DNA of 64,000 bases. It comes from Myxococcaceae bacterium JPH2 (GTDB lineage: Bacteria > Myxococcota > Myxococcia > Myxococcales > Myxococcaceae). The DNA lies in contig JAEMGR010000006.1 of assembly GCA_016458225.1 (NCBI GenBank), positions 124,001 through 188,000 of the forward strand. The letters run 5' to 3'. The notes below the pieces were generated by a model. That model was not told the DNA's origin. It did no database searches and saw only the letters and a list, made by a program, of their open reading frames with translations. Shown one piece after another: positions 49,560-59,059 of the stretch (positions are counted from its first letter, which is position 1; every line of letters begins with the position of its first letter). The translations under genes and the position numbers were made by a program.

Positions 49560-50819
49560 ATGCGCATTCCCTCGTCACTTCTCGCCGTGCCTGTGCTCTT
49601 CGCGAGCGCCTCGTCGCTGGCCCAGCCCGTCACGTTGCCTTGGTCGTTACAGACCCAGCCCGCGGTGACGGGAACGAACACCATCCAGGACGTCGCCATC
49701 TGGGTGAATCCGAGTGTGCCGGCGAACAGCCTGCTGCTGACGGCCGACACGCAGAACGGATTGTTGACGTATGGATTGGACGGCGGGGCGCAGCAGGTCT
49801 ACGCGGCGGAGGGAATCGTCTCCAGCGTGGACGTGCACGAGGGTTTCCCTCTGGGGACGACGTCGCAGTCCCTGGTGGTGACGGCCAATCCCAGCCTCAA
49901 CGGGTTGGTGGCCTACGTCATCGACCCCGCGACGCGCACGCTGCGCCGCGTGTCGCCGGTGATGGATCAGGCCCACGGGTACAACACGGTCCGGCTCTAT
50001 CGCAGCCCCAACACGGGCAGCTTCTTCGCCTTCGCGGGCGCGCAGGACGGCACCCTGCGGCAGCTTCAACTCCAGGCCGTCAGTGACGGTGGGGTGGAGG
50101 CGACCCCGGTGCGTGACTTCGGCAACGTGGGCACGGGGGTGGCGGGCGCGGTGGCGGATGACCTCGCGGGAGCGCTCTACGTGACGCGCTCGGGGCAGGG
50201 CATCTTCCGCTTCGCCGCGGAGCCTGACGCGGGCACCGCCGGGATGCGCGTGGTGGACCCCGCGTTGCTGTCCGCGCAGGCGGGGCGCCTGGCGCTGTAC
50301 TCGGCGTCCTCGACGGACGGCTACCTGCTGGTCGCGGACACGGGCGCGGGGACGTTCGACGTGTTCGACCGCCGCTCGCTCGCGAGCGTGGGGAGCTTCC
50401 GGTTGGACCAGGACGGCGGCGTGGACGCGGTGGACTCGCCTCGGGCGCTGGCTGTGTATCCAGGCGCGCTGGGCAGCGTGTTCCCCGAGGGGCTCTTCGT
50501 CGCGCATGACGCCATCCACGCGCCCGCGGACAACCTCAAGCTGGTGTCGTGGGGCACCGTGGCGCGGGCCTTCTCGCCGCCGCTGCGCATCGCCACGCAG
50601 CTGCCTCCGGGGGATGGCGGAGTGGGGGATGGTGGCGTGGACGGGGGCACCGGCGGCACCACCCAGCCAGGAGGCAATGGCCCCGTGGGCGGCTTCCCCT
50701 CCGTCCCTCGGGACGAGGGCAGCGGCTGCTCATGCGGTACGACCTCGGTGCCGGGCGCCACGCTGCTGGCCTTGCTGGCGATGGCGCTGTGGGGGCGGAG
50801 TCGCGCGCGTCGGAGCTGA
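49560..50819 (+). CDS. Beta-propeller phytase-like exoprotein with MYXO-CTERM tail
   Basis: A 419-residue exported protein. Signal peptide MRIPSSLLAVPVLFASASSL is followed by a propeller region resembling beta-propeller phytases: DVAIWVNPSVPANSLLLTAD at about 44-63, then LLTYGLDGG, SSVDVHEGF and DVFDRRSLASVGSF. A Gly/Asp/Thr-rich linker leads to the last 33 residues, GSGCSCGTTSVPG with C390 and C392, a hydrophobic helix LLALLAMALW and a basic end RSRARRS. This is a MYXO-CTERM surface-sorting signal, known from myxobacteria. Phytase activity needs calcium ligands I could not verify. The ATG at 49560 has GGAG seven bases upstream. Confidence 0.75.
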   Translation: MRIPSSLLAVPVLFASASSLAQPVTLPWSLQTQPAVTGTNTIQDVAIWVNPSVPANSLLLTADTQNGLLTYGLDGGAQQVYAAEGIVSSVDVHEGFPLGTTSQSLVVTANPSLNGLVAYVIDPATRTLRRVSPVMDQAHGYNTVRLYRSPNTGSFFAFAGAQDGTLRQLQLQAVSDGGVEATPVRDFGNVGTGVAGAVADDLAGALYVTRSGQGIFRFAAEPDAGTAGMRVVDPALLSAQAGRLALYSASSTDGYLLVADTGAGTFDVFDRRSLASVGSFRLDQDGGVDAVDSPRALAVYPGALGSVFPEGLFVAHDAIHAPADNLKLVSWGTVARAFSPPLRIATQLPPGDGGVGDGGVDGGTGGTTQPGGNGPVGGFPSVPRDEGSGCSCGTTSVPGATLLALLAMALWGRSRARRS

Positions 50820-50863
50820 AGCGCGTTGCCTGCGGGCGGGCGGCGCGCTGAAGTGCGCCCCCC

Positions 50864-52663
50864 ATGCCTCGCTCCCTTCGAACGACCGCCGTCCTGCTCG
50901 CGGCGCTTGCCTCGGCTTGCCGGGGCGGGCCCGTGCCCACGCCGCCTGGGTTGCCTCCGGCCTCGCCCACCTCTGACGCGCCCTTGCGGCTGACGCTGGT
51001 GGGGACGAACGACTTTCACGGCTGGGTGGGGGCCCGTCGCCAGACGCTCCCGGATGGGCAGGTGGTGGAGGAGGGGGGCGCGGCGAACTACGGGGGCTAT
51101 GTCGCGCGGCTGCGCCAGGACAACCCCGGGGGGGTGTTCCTGGTGGACGCGGGAGACCTCTTCCAGGGCACGCTGCCTTCCAACCTCACGGAGGGCGCCC
51201 TCGTCGTGGACGTGTACAACTACCTGGGCTACGCGGCGGCGGCCCTGGGCAACCACGAGTTCGACTACGGGCCCGAGGGCCCGTCGCCCATCGCGACCCA
51301 CCCCGGCGAGGATCCGCTGGGCGCGCTCAAGGTCCGGGTGAAGCAGGCCCGGTTCCCGTTCCTGGCCGCCAACCTGCGCGAGGCCGATGGTCAACGCCCG
51401 GCCTGGACGGGAAACGACGGCACCGCGCTGGTGACGGTGCAGGGCGTGAAGGTGGGCATCCTGGGCCTCTCCACGCCGAGCACGCCGCAGACGACCAACC
51501 CGGCCAACGTCGCGGCGCTGCGCTTCCAGCCGATGCTGCCGGTGACGCTGGCGGCGGCGCAGTCACTGCGTGCTCGGGGCGCGGAGGTGGTCGTCATCAC
51601 CGCGCACGCGGGAGGCCACTGCGCGAAGCTGGAGGATCCGCGCGACACGTCGAGCTGCGATCGCCAGGACGGTGAAATCTACGCGCTGCTGGAGGCCCTG
51701 CCGCCGGGCACCGTGGACGCGGTGGTGGCCGGCCACACGCACCAGCCCATGGGCCACTTCTTCGGAGACGTGCCCGTCATCGAGACGTCCGGGCAGAGCC
51801 GCTCGTTCGGCGTCGTGGACCTCTACGTGGATCCGCGCACCCACCGCGTGCGGCCCGAGCTGACGCGCATCCAGGCCGCGGTCCCGGTCTGCCCTCGCGT
51901 GGACGAGGCCACGGGGAGCTGTGACGCGGCCGTGTTGCGCGAGCAGCGCTCCGTGCACCTGGTGCCCGCGACGTTCCGCGGTGGCCCGGTGACTCCGGAC
52001 GCGCAGGTGGAGGTGGTGATGGCGCCCACGCTCGCCCGCGTCGCGGCCATGCAGCGCGCGCCCGTGGGCGTCACCGCGACGGAGAAGCTCCTGCGCGCGT
52101 ACGAGTCGGAAGGGACGCTGGGCAACCTGATCGCGGATGCGCTGCGCTCGGTGGCGGGCGCGGACGTGGCGGTGATGAACGCGGGAGGCCTGCGCGCGGA
52201 CCTCGCGGCGGGGCCGCTCACCTTCGGCGACGTCTACGAGGTGCTGCCCTTCGACAACCGGCTGGCGCTGCTCAACCTCAGCGGTGCCGAGCTGCGCCGG
52301 CTCTTGTCGCTGGGCTATGGCAGCCGCAAGGGCGTCTTCGCCGTGTCCGGTGTCCGGGTGACGCTGGACACGTGCCAGGGGCCTCAGCGGCTCCAGGCGG
52401 TGACGCTCTCGGACGGGCGCCCGCTGGAGCCCACCGTCATGTATCGCGTGGCGCTGCCGGACTTCCTGGCGCGCGGCGGCGACGGCGTGGGGCCGCTCAC
52501 GGACACCCTGCCACCGGAGCGGGTGGACCTGGCGAGGGGGGAGGATCTGCGCCAGGTGCTCATCGCCCACGGTCGGGCGCATGGCGGCACGTTGGTGCCT
52601 CCCCAGGTGGGGCGCGTCATCTTCACGCCGCCCCAGGGCGCGTGTCCGAACGCGGGACACTGA
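50864..52663 (+). CDS. 5'-nucleotidase/metallophosphatase lipoprotein
   Basis: A 599-residue UshA-like enzyme with a lipoprotein signal (LASAC, Cys19). Metal motifs are VGTNDFHGW with D50 and H52, DAGDLFQGT, GNHEFDYG, ITAHAGGH and VAGHTHQPMGH. The 5'-nucleotidase C-terminal domain has EGTLGNLIADALRSVAG and NAGGLRADLAAGP. It lies 44 bases after the phytase-like gene on the same strand. Both would release phosphate from extracellular organic phosphates or nucleotides, a likely partnership. Confidence 0.88.
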   Translation: MPRSLRTTAVLLAALASACRGGPVPTPPGLPPASPTSDAPLRLTLVGTNDFHGWVGARRQTLPDGQVVEEGGAANYGGYVARLRQDNPGGVFLVDAGDLFQGTLPSNLTEGALVVDVYNYLGYAAAALGNHEFDYGPEGPSPIATHPGEDPLGALKVRVKQARFPFLAANLREADGQRPAWTGNDGTALVTVQGVKVGILGLSTPSTPQTTNPANVAALRFQPMLPVTLAAAQSLRARGAEVVVITAHAGGHCAKLEDPRDTSSCDRQDGEIYALLEALPPGTVDAVVAGHTHQPMGHFFGDVPVIETSGQSRSFGVVDLYVDPRTHRVRPELTRIQAAVPVCPRVDEATGSCDAAVLREQRSVHLVPATFRGGPVTPDAQVEVVMAPTLARVAAMQRAPVGVTATEKLLRAYESEGTLGNLIADALRSVAGADVAVMNAGGLRADLAAGPLTFGDVYEVLPFDNRLALLNLSGAELRRLLSLGYGSRKGVFAVSGVRVTLDTCQGPQRLQAVTLSDGRPLEPTVMYRVALPDFLARGGDGVGPLTDTLPPERVDLARGEDLRQVLIAHGRAHGGTLVPPQVGRVIFTPPQGACPNAGH

Positions 52664-52886
52664 GGCGGGGCGCCGCTGGAAATTTGCCACCCGTGCTGAT
52701 CCGCCCGGACTGCACGGGGTCGCAACCCTCCGAAAGATCGAAGAAATCGCGCCGGGGCCGACTTTTCGGCCTGGGAGCAGTTTCCAACGGGAGGATTCCT
52801 CCTTACTCTACGGAGGGCGAGTGCCCGTGCCAGCGCGGCGGAGTCCTGCCTGCGCGCGCGGTGTGCCCGCCAGCGGAGGAAGAGAC

Positions 52887-53270
52887 ATGCTTTACAAGGT
52901 CACCCCGATGATGGCGCCGCCTGCGCCTGAGAAGGCTCAGCAACGGGAGCCGGGGCAGCCGCGCAAGCGGCGCAAGTCCGCGGTGTACGACGCGGATGGC
53001 CACGAGGTGCTCATCTCCCTGATGTGCATCAAGTGCCGCACGCTGAAGCCGCTGGCGCAGTTCGGCCTGCGGAAGATGGCGGATGGCGCCATCCGCAACC
53101 AGCCATGGTGCCGCACCTGTCGCTCGGGGGCGGGCACGAAGAAGCCGAAGAAGGGCGAGGAGGCCGTGGCCGCGAGCCCGGTCGCCGAGTCTCTTCCGGA
53201 CACGGCGCCCGACGCGGTCCCCGAGCCCGCCGTGGACGACGTGGCCGAACCGGCCGTCGCCCAGGGCTGA
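52887..53270 (+). CDS. Small zinc-ribbon protein
   Basis: A 127-residue protein. A basic N-terminus (RKRRK) precedes CIKCRTLKPLAQF with C47 and C50, and WCRTCRSG with C75 and C78. The CxxC-x24-CxxC layout is seen in HNH-adjacent zinc domains of phage and chromosomal proteins. Here no HNH catalytic part follows, only a disordered Ala/Glu/Pro tail. The ATG at 52887 has GGAGGA about eight bases upstream. It may bind nucleic acid. Function unknown. Confidence 0.7.
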   Translation: MLYKVTPMMAPPAPEKAQQREPGQPRKRRKSAVYDADGHEVLISLMCIKCRTLKPLAQFGLRKMADGAIRNQPWCRTCRSGAGTKKPKKGEEAVAASPVAESLPDTAPDAVPEPAVDDVAEPAVAQG

Positions 53271-53294
53271 TCCACTCCCCAGCAGGTCTCTCGA

Positions 53295-53321
53295 CGGGTC
53301 GCGAGGCACTTGCCCGACCCG
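53295..53321. terminator. Hairpin between convergent genes
   Basis: CGGGTCG (53295-53301) pairs with CGACCCG (53315-53321) around a 13-base loop. It lies in the gap between the convergent zinc-ribbon and Hsp70 genes, so it could serve both strands. No U-tract. Confidence 0.4.
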
Positions 53322-53348
53322 ACGGGAGGGCTTTACCCCGCCCCCGTC

Positions 53349-56129
53349 TCAGGAGAGCCGCAGTCCCGCGGGCAGCGTGTCGCCCAGGGCGCGAGCCTCA
53401 TCCGCGGCCTCCAGGGCCACCACTTCCCGCACCATGCGCACCCAGGTGTCCGCCGCCTTCGCGGCCACGAGCGCCTGCGCGGTCCGCTCACGCAGCGCCG
53501 GGGCGAGGTCTCGCGTCCGGTCGCCGGTGAGGCGCGCGAGCTGCGCGGCCGCGAACGGCGCTCCGTCGAGCTTGCGCAGATCCATGTCCAAGAGGAGCGT
53601 GAGCCACGCCTCGGCGGTCTCCACGTCCACCACCTTGTGGCCGCTGCCGTAGAGGGGGACGCGCGCGCCCAGTCGGCCCAGGGACCAGGTCCACGGACCG
53701 CCGGACTTCGCCTCGGCCTGGAGGCGCGCGGCGACCCACTGGCCCAGCTCCGCCTTGTCGCTGGCGGGCAGGTGCTCCAGCGAGGCGGCGGTGCGGACCA
53801 TCTCCTCCAGGCCCTCGGGCTGGATGCCCTTGAGCTTGCCCGGAGTCGTCGGGGCGTTGGGCGGCACGCGCCGCGCGAGGTGCGGCTGGAGGTACGCGTA
53901 GAGCTTCTGTTGCTGGGCCTCGGTGAGCCCGCCCGAGGCGCGGCGCCACATCACCCAGAACTCGGTCCACACGGCCTTGTCGGTGTGGTGCTGCACCAGC
54001 CCCTCGAAGAGGCTGAAGGTCTGCTCCGCGCGCCACGCGTCCAAGGGATAGCCGAAGCCGGGGCGCAGACAGAAGCCGGTGAGGTTGTAGAAGACGCGCT
54101 CGTGGTCGTCCGAGCGGCGGCGCTTGCTGGCGCCGGCGTACAGCGTGCCCCACAGCTCGCGAAGCACTGGCACGCGCCACGTGTCGCGTGGGCCCAGCGC
54201 CTTCTCCAGCGTGCGGGACAGCTGCTTCACGTCCTTGGGGCCCAGCGGCAGGGGCTTGTTGCCGTACACCCGCTCCACGTTCTCCTTCGCCTCGGCGAAG
54301 CGCGCGGGCATGGACTCGGTGACGGTCAGCTCGTGCGAGCCGCCCGTGCCGCGCAGCTCGAACTCCAGGCGCCAGCGCTCGTCCGCCACGTTGGAGACGC
54401 AGTACAGCTCCAGGGTGCCAATCTCCGTGAGCGCCGCTTGCAGGTGCACCGGCACATCCGACGCCTTGCCCGAGGTGCCTCGGAGCAGCGTGTGGATGGG
54501 CGGCAGCGCCTTCAAGTCCTCCGCCAGCGGCACCAGGTCCCCCGGCTTGTCGATGCGGTCGCTGGTGGTGGAGTAGAGCTGGAACTGCACGGGCTTGCCC
54601 AAGGTGAGCGTGAAGGGACGCTCGCCCAGGTCCACCTTCTGCCCCTCCTCGAAGCCGCGGGGGATGAGGCACAGCGCGGGCTGCTCGGTGCTGTCCGCCG
54701 GGCGCTGGAGTCCCACGTAGTAGGCGCGCGCCGCGCCACCGCCGATGCGCAGGCCATGCCCGCGCCGCACCAGCCCGTAGTAGGCCGCGCCGCGCGCCAC
54801 GGCGAGCTCCAGTGACTCGTGGCGCAGCAAGGGGATGCGCGGCGCGTCCGGCCACCAGGCCGACAGCGCCTCCACCAGCCGCTCGGAAATCTGGGGCGAG
54901 TTGAACACGCCGCCGTTGAGCAGCACCGCGTCCGGGCGGGGCAGGGCGCTCGCGTCGCCAGGTGACTGGCCCAGCGCCGCGAAGCCCGCCGCGGCATGCG
55001 CCGCGAGGAAGGCCGCGAGGTGGCGTGTCACCGCCGCGTCCTGCACGTACGGCAGGCCCAGCTCCTGGAGCGCCATGCGCGCGGCTCGGCGCGGGCGTTC
55101 GGTGGGCGCCGAGCGCGGGAAGAAGCCATCGAGCACCAGGGCCTGGGCCTCATCCCGCCCCAGCTCGGCGGACAAGGTTCCGCCCAACAGCCGGCTGCCT
55201 TCGCCCAGCAGCGACACGCCGTACTTTTCGGGAGGCGTGTGGCCGAGCAGGGACTCCTTCGCGGTGCGCGCGGCCTGGATGGCCTGCGTCCACTGCGCGG
55301 CGGACAGGCGCCGTCCGTCAGGGAAGAGCTTCTCCTCCACGCGACGGGCGAGCGCGGCGTCCATGTTGTCGCCACCCAGCATCAGGTGCTCGCCCACGGC
55401 GAGGCGCCGGAGCATGGGCCCCTCGGGCGAGACGCCCGCGTGCACCAAGGTGAAGTCCGTGGTGCCGCCCCCCACGTCCACCACCAGCACCAGCCGCACC
55501 TGTCCGAGCGCGGCCTCCAGGCCCGCACGGTGGCGCGCGGTGTAGTCGTAGAACGCGGCCTGGGGCTCCTCCAGGAGCGTGAACCTCTCCAGGCCCGCCT
55601 TGCGCGCGGCGCTCACCGTCAGCGCGCGCGCGGCCTCGTCGAAGGAGGCGGGGACGGTGATGACCACTTCCTGCTTGGACAAGGGCTCGCTCGGGTGCGC
55701 GAAGTCCCAGGCCCGAGCCATGTGCGTCAGCAGCAGCGCGCTGGCGTCCACGGGGGACAGCTTGGCCACGTCCGCGGGAGCGCCCCACGGGAGGATGGGC
55801 GCGGAGCGGTCCACGCCCGGATGGCACAGCCAGCTCTTGGCGCTGGCCACGAGGCGGCCGGGCACGCGCGCGCCCTGCCACCGGGCGAACTCGCCCACCA
55901 CCCACGGCCCGCCGTCATCGCCCCAGGGGAGGCGGGTGGTGCCCGCGGCCAACTCGGCGCCGGCGGGGACGTAGACGGTGGAGGGCAAGAGGGCGCGCGC
56001 GCTGACCTCGCCCTGTCGTACGAGCTGCGGGATGGGGAAGTCCTCGACGGGCGCGCCCGCTCCCTTCGCGGGGTCCACGGACGCCACCGCGCAGTGGGTG
56101 GTGCCCAGGTCGATGCCGACGATTCGCAT
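53349..56129 (-). CDS. Hsp70-family protein with DUF3731-like C-terminal extension
   Basis: A 926-residue Hsp70-like ATPase. IVGIDLGTTHCAVASV is the first phosphate motif, VITVPASFDEAAR the connector and VVDVGGGTTDF the second phosphate motif. The actin-like ATPase fills about 1-470, then a short beta region. Residues 580-926 form a large helical domain matching DUF3731 of Hsp70-like proteins. The usual DnaK lid is absent. It is paralogous to the upstream Hsp70 gene (shared KSWL-HPGVDR). The trio with DUF2760 recurs in other proteobacteria, and its client is unknown. Confidence 0.85.
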   Translation of the reverse strand: MRIVGIDLGTTHCAVASVDPAKGAGAPVEDFPIPQLVRQGEVSARALLPSTVYVPAGAELAAGTTRLPWGDDGGPWVVGEFARWQGARVPGRLVASAKSWLCHPGVDRSAPILPWGAPADVAKLSPVDASALLLTHMARAWDFAHPSEPLSKQEVVITVPASFDEAARALTVSAARKAGLERFTLLEEPQAAFYDYTARHRAGLEAALGQVRLVLVVDVGGGTTDFTLVHAGVSPEGPMLRRLAVGEHLMLGGDNMDAALARRVEEKLFPDGRRLSAAQWTQAIQAARTAKESLLGHTPPEKYGVSLLGEGSRLLGGTLSAELGRDEAQALVLDGFFPRSAPTERPRRAARMALQELGLPYVQDAAVTRHLAAFLAAHAAAGFAALGQSPGDASALPRPDAVLLNGGVFNSPQISERLVEALSAWWPDAPRIPLLRHESLELAVARGAAYYGLVRRGHGLRIGGGAARAYYVGLQRPADSTEQPALCLIPRGFEEGQKVDLGERPFTLTLGKPVQFQLYSTTSDRIDKPGDLVPLAEDLKALPPIHTLLRGTSGKASDVPVHLQAALTEIGTLELYCVSNVADERWRLEFELRGTGGSHELTVTESMPARFAEAKENVERVYGNKPLPLGPKDVKQLSRTLEKALGPRDTWRVPVLRELWGTLYAGASKRRRSDDHERVFYNLTGFCLRPGFGYPLDAWRAEQTFSLFEGLVQHHTDKAVWTEFWVMWRRASGGLTEAQQQKLYAYLQPHLARRVPPNAPTTPGKLKGIQPEGLEEMVRTAASLEHLPASDKAELGQWVAARLQAEAKSGGPWTWSLGRLGARVPLYGSGHKVVDVETAEAWLTLLLDMDLRKLDGAPFAAAQLARLTGDRTRDLAPALRERTAQALVAAKAADTWVRMVREVVALEAADEARALGDTLPAGLRLS

Positions 56130-56154
56130 ACGCCTCCGGTTGACGCCGGCCCTT

Positions 56155-58017
<1,863 letters not shown>

Positions 58018-58043
58018 ATCGGACGGGGACTCCTGAAGAAGGG

Positions 58044-58059
58044 CGTGCGTGCGTGCGTG
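58044..58059. repeat. Tetranucleotide repeat (CGTG)4
   Basis: Four perfect copies of CGTG lie between DUF2760 and the Hsp70 gene, about 27 bases upstream of the Hsp70 start codon on its strand. Copy number change could alter spacing of the leader, but no such effect is known. Confidence 0.6.
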
Positions 58060-58068
58060 CGCTGCGAC

Positions 58069-58677
58069 TCAGGCCAGCTCCACCTCGGCGGGCGCGAGCA
58101 CGCGGGGATCCATCGCCGGGCTCACCGCCGGGAACTTCACTTCGGTGGTCACCCAGCCGTGGTGGCGCAGGGTGCCAGCGAAGGGAGGCTCACCCGCCAC
58201 GTTGCCGGTGAGCCGGATGCGCTGGGCGTCGAACCCGGCGGGCACCGTCACGCGCGCCCCCTCGCCCTCCGGGAGGACGGGCTGGAGCGTCAGGTACTGG
58301 TGCACCACCTTGCGGCAGCCCTCATGGACGATGCGCGCCGCCGCGCCCACGTCCGCGTCCGGGAACGCCGCCACGTTCTCCTGCACGAAGTCGAGGAAGC
58401 GGCCCTCGCGCTGGAGCATCCCCAAGAGGCCGAGCGCGCTGGCGTGCTCTTTCTCCGGGGGCGGCGCGGCAGGGGCCACCACGGAGACGGGCAGGGCCTC
58501 CTGGCGAGGGGCCGGCGTGCCGGCGGGCAGCTCCTTCAGCGTCCCCGAGTCGTACGCACGACTGGCCGGAAGCACCGCCTGCGCGAAATCGCGGGACACG
58601 AGGCAGCGCCAGAAGCACAGCCAGGCGAGCCAGAGGCGGGCGAAGAACGACAGGGAGGCGGACGGGTCGGCAGTCAT
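58069..58677 (-). CDS. DUF2760 protein
   Basis: A 202-residue protein of the DUF2760 family. An N-terminal hydrophobic stretch (ARLWLAWLCFWRCLV) may associate with the membrane. A Pro/Ala linker leads to the conserved C-terminal domain with ALGLLGMLQREGRFLDF, HEGCRKVVHQYL and a late TEVKFPAVSPAMDPRVLAPAEVELA-type ending. DUF2760 genes are typically found next to Hsp70-like genes, as here, and are thought to act together with them. The start at 58677 is the only one giving a compact N-terminus. Confidence 0.8.
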   Translation of the reverse strand: MTADPSASLSFFARLWLAWLCFWRCLVSRDFAQAVLPASRAYDSGTLKELPAGTPAPRQEALPVSVVAPAAPPPEKEHASALGLLGMLQREGRFLDFVQENVAAFPDADVGAAARIVHEGCRKVVHQYLTLQPVLPEGEGARVTVPAGFDAQRIRLTGNVAGEPPFAGTLRHHGWVTTEVKFPAVSPAMDPRVLAPAEVELA

Positions 58678-58731
58678 CGGCTCCGGATAACAAAGCCCGC
58701 TTGCTTTGCAATTCGGCAGACGCCGCAAATG

Positions 58732-58765
58732 CAAAGGGCCTCACGGTTTCCCGTGAGGCCCTTTG
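58732..58765 (-). terminator. Intrinsic-type terminator after tRNA-Ala
   Basis: CAAAGGGCCTCACGG (58732-58746) pairs perfectly with 58751-58765 over 15 bp; on the minus strand the loop is GAAA. It begins 10 bases after the tRNA CCA end. The outer AAAGGGCC/GGCCCTTT part gives an A-tract and U-rich flank on both strands, so it may stop transcription in either direction. It is the strongest hairpin in the window. Confidence 0.8.
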
Positions 58766-58774
58766 TTTTCAACA

Positions 58775-58850
<76 letters not shown>

Positions 58851-58920
58851 ACAACGGGTACGACGTACTTCGGGACTCTCGTCCCGCCGCGCCGGTTTGG
58901 GGCCGACGAGGTGGATGCGG

Positions 58921-58949
58921 CTGATACCGAACCATTCTCCGGCTGTCAA
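58921..58949 (-). promoter_or_regulatory. Sigma-70 promoter of tRNA-Ala
   Basis: On the minus strand TTGACA (complement of 58944-58949) and TATCAG (complement of 58921-58926) are 17 bases apart. The -35 is perfect and the -10 matches four of six. The RNA would begin near 58914, leaving a 64-base 5' leader before the mature tRNA. Confidence 0.65.
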
Positions 58950-58979
58950 GCATCTCAATTTCTGCCCAGAACCGTGCGA

Positions 58980-59008
58980 TTGACGTGCCGCGCAGCGGAT
59001 GCCATAAA
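58980..59008 (+). promoter_or_regulatory. Sigma-70 promoter of the TPR gene
   Basis: TTGACG (58980-58985) and CATAAA (59003-59008) are separated by 17 bases. The predicted RNA start near 59015 leaves a 45-base leader. It is back to back with the tRNA promoter, the two -35 elements being only 30 bases apart. Confidence 0.55.
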
Positions 59009-59059
59009 AACCGTTCTTCTCCGGAGCATCCTTCCCGGTTCCCCGGCCCCTCCCGGATA

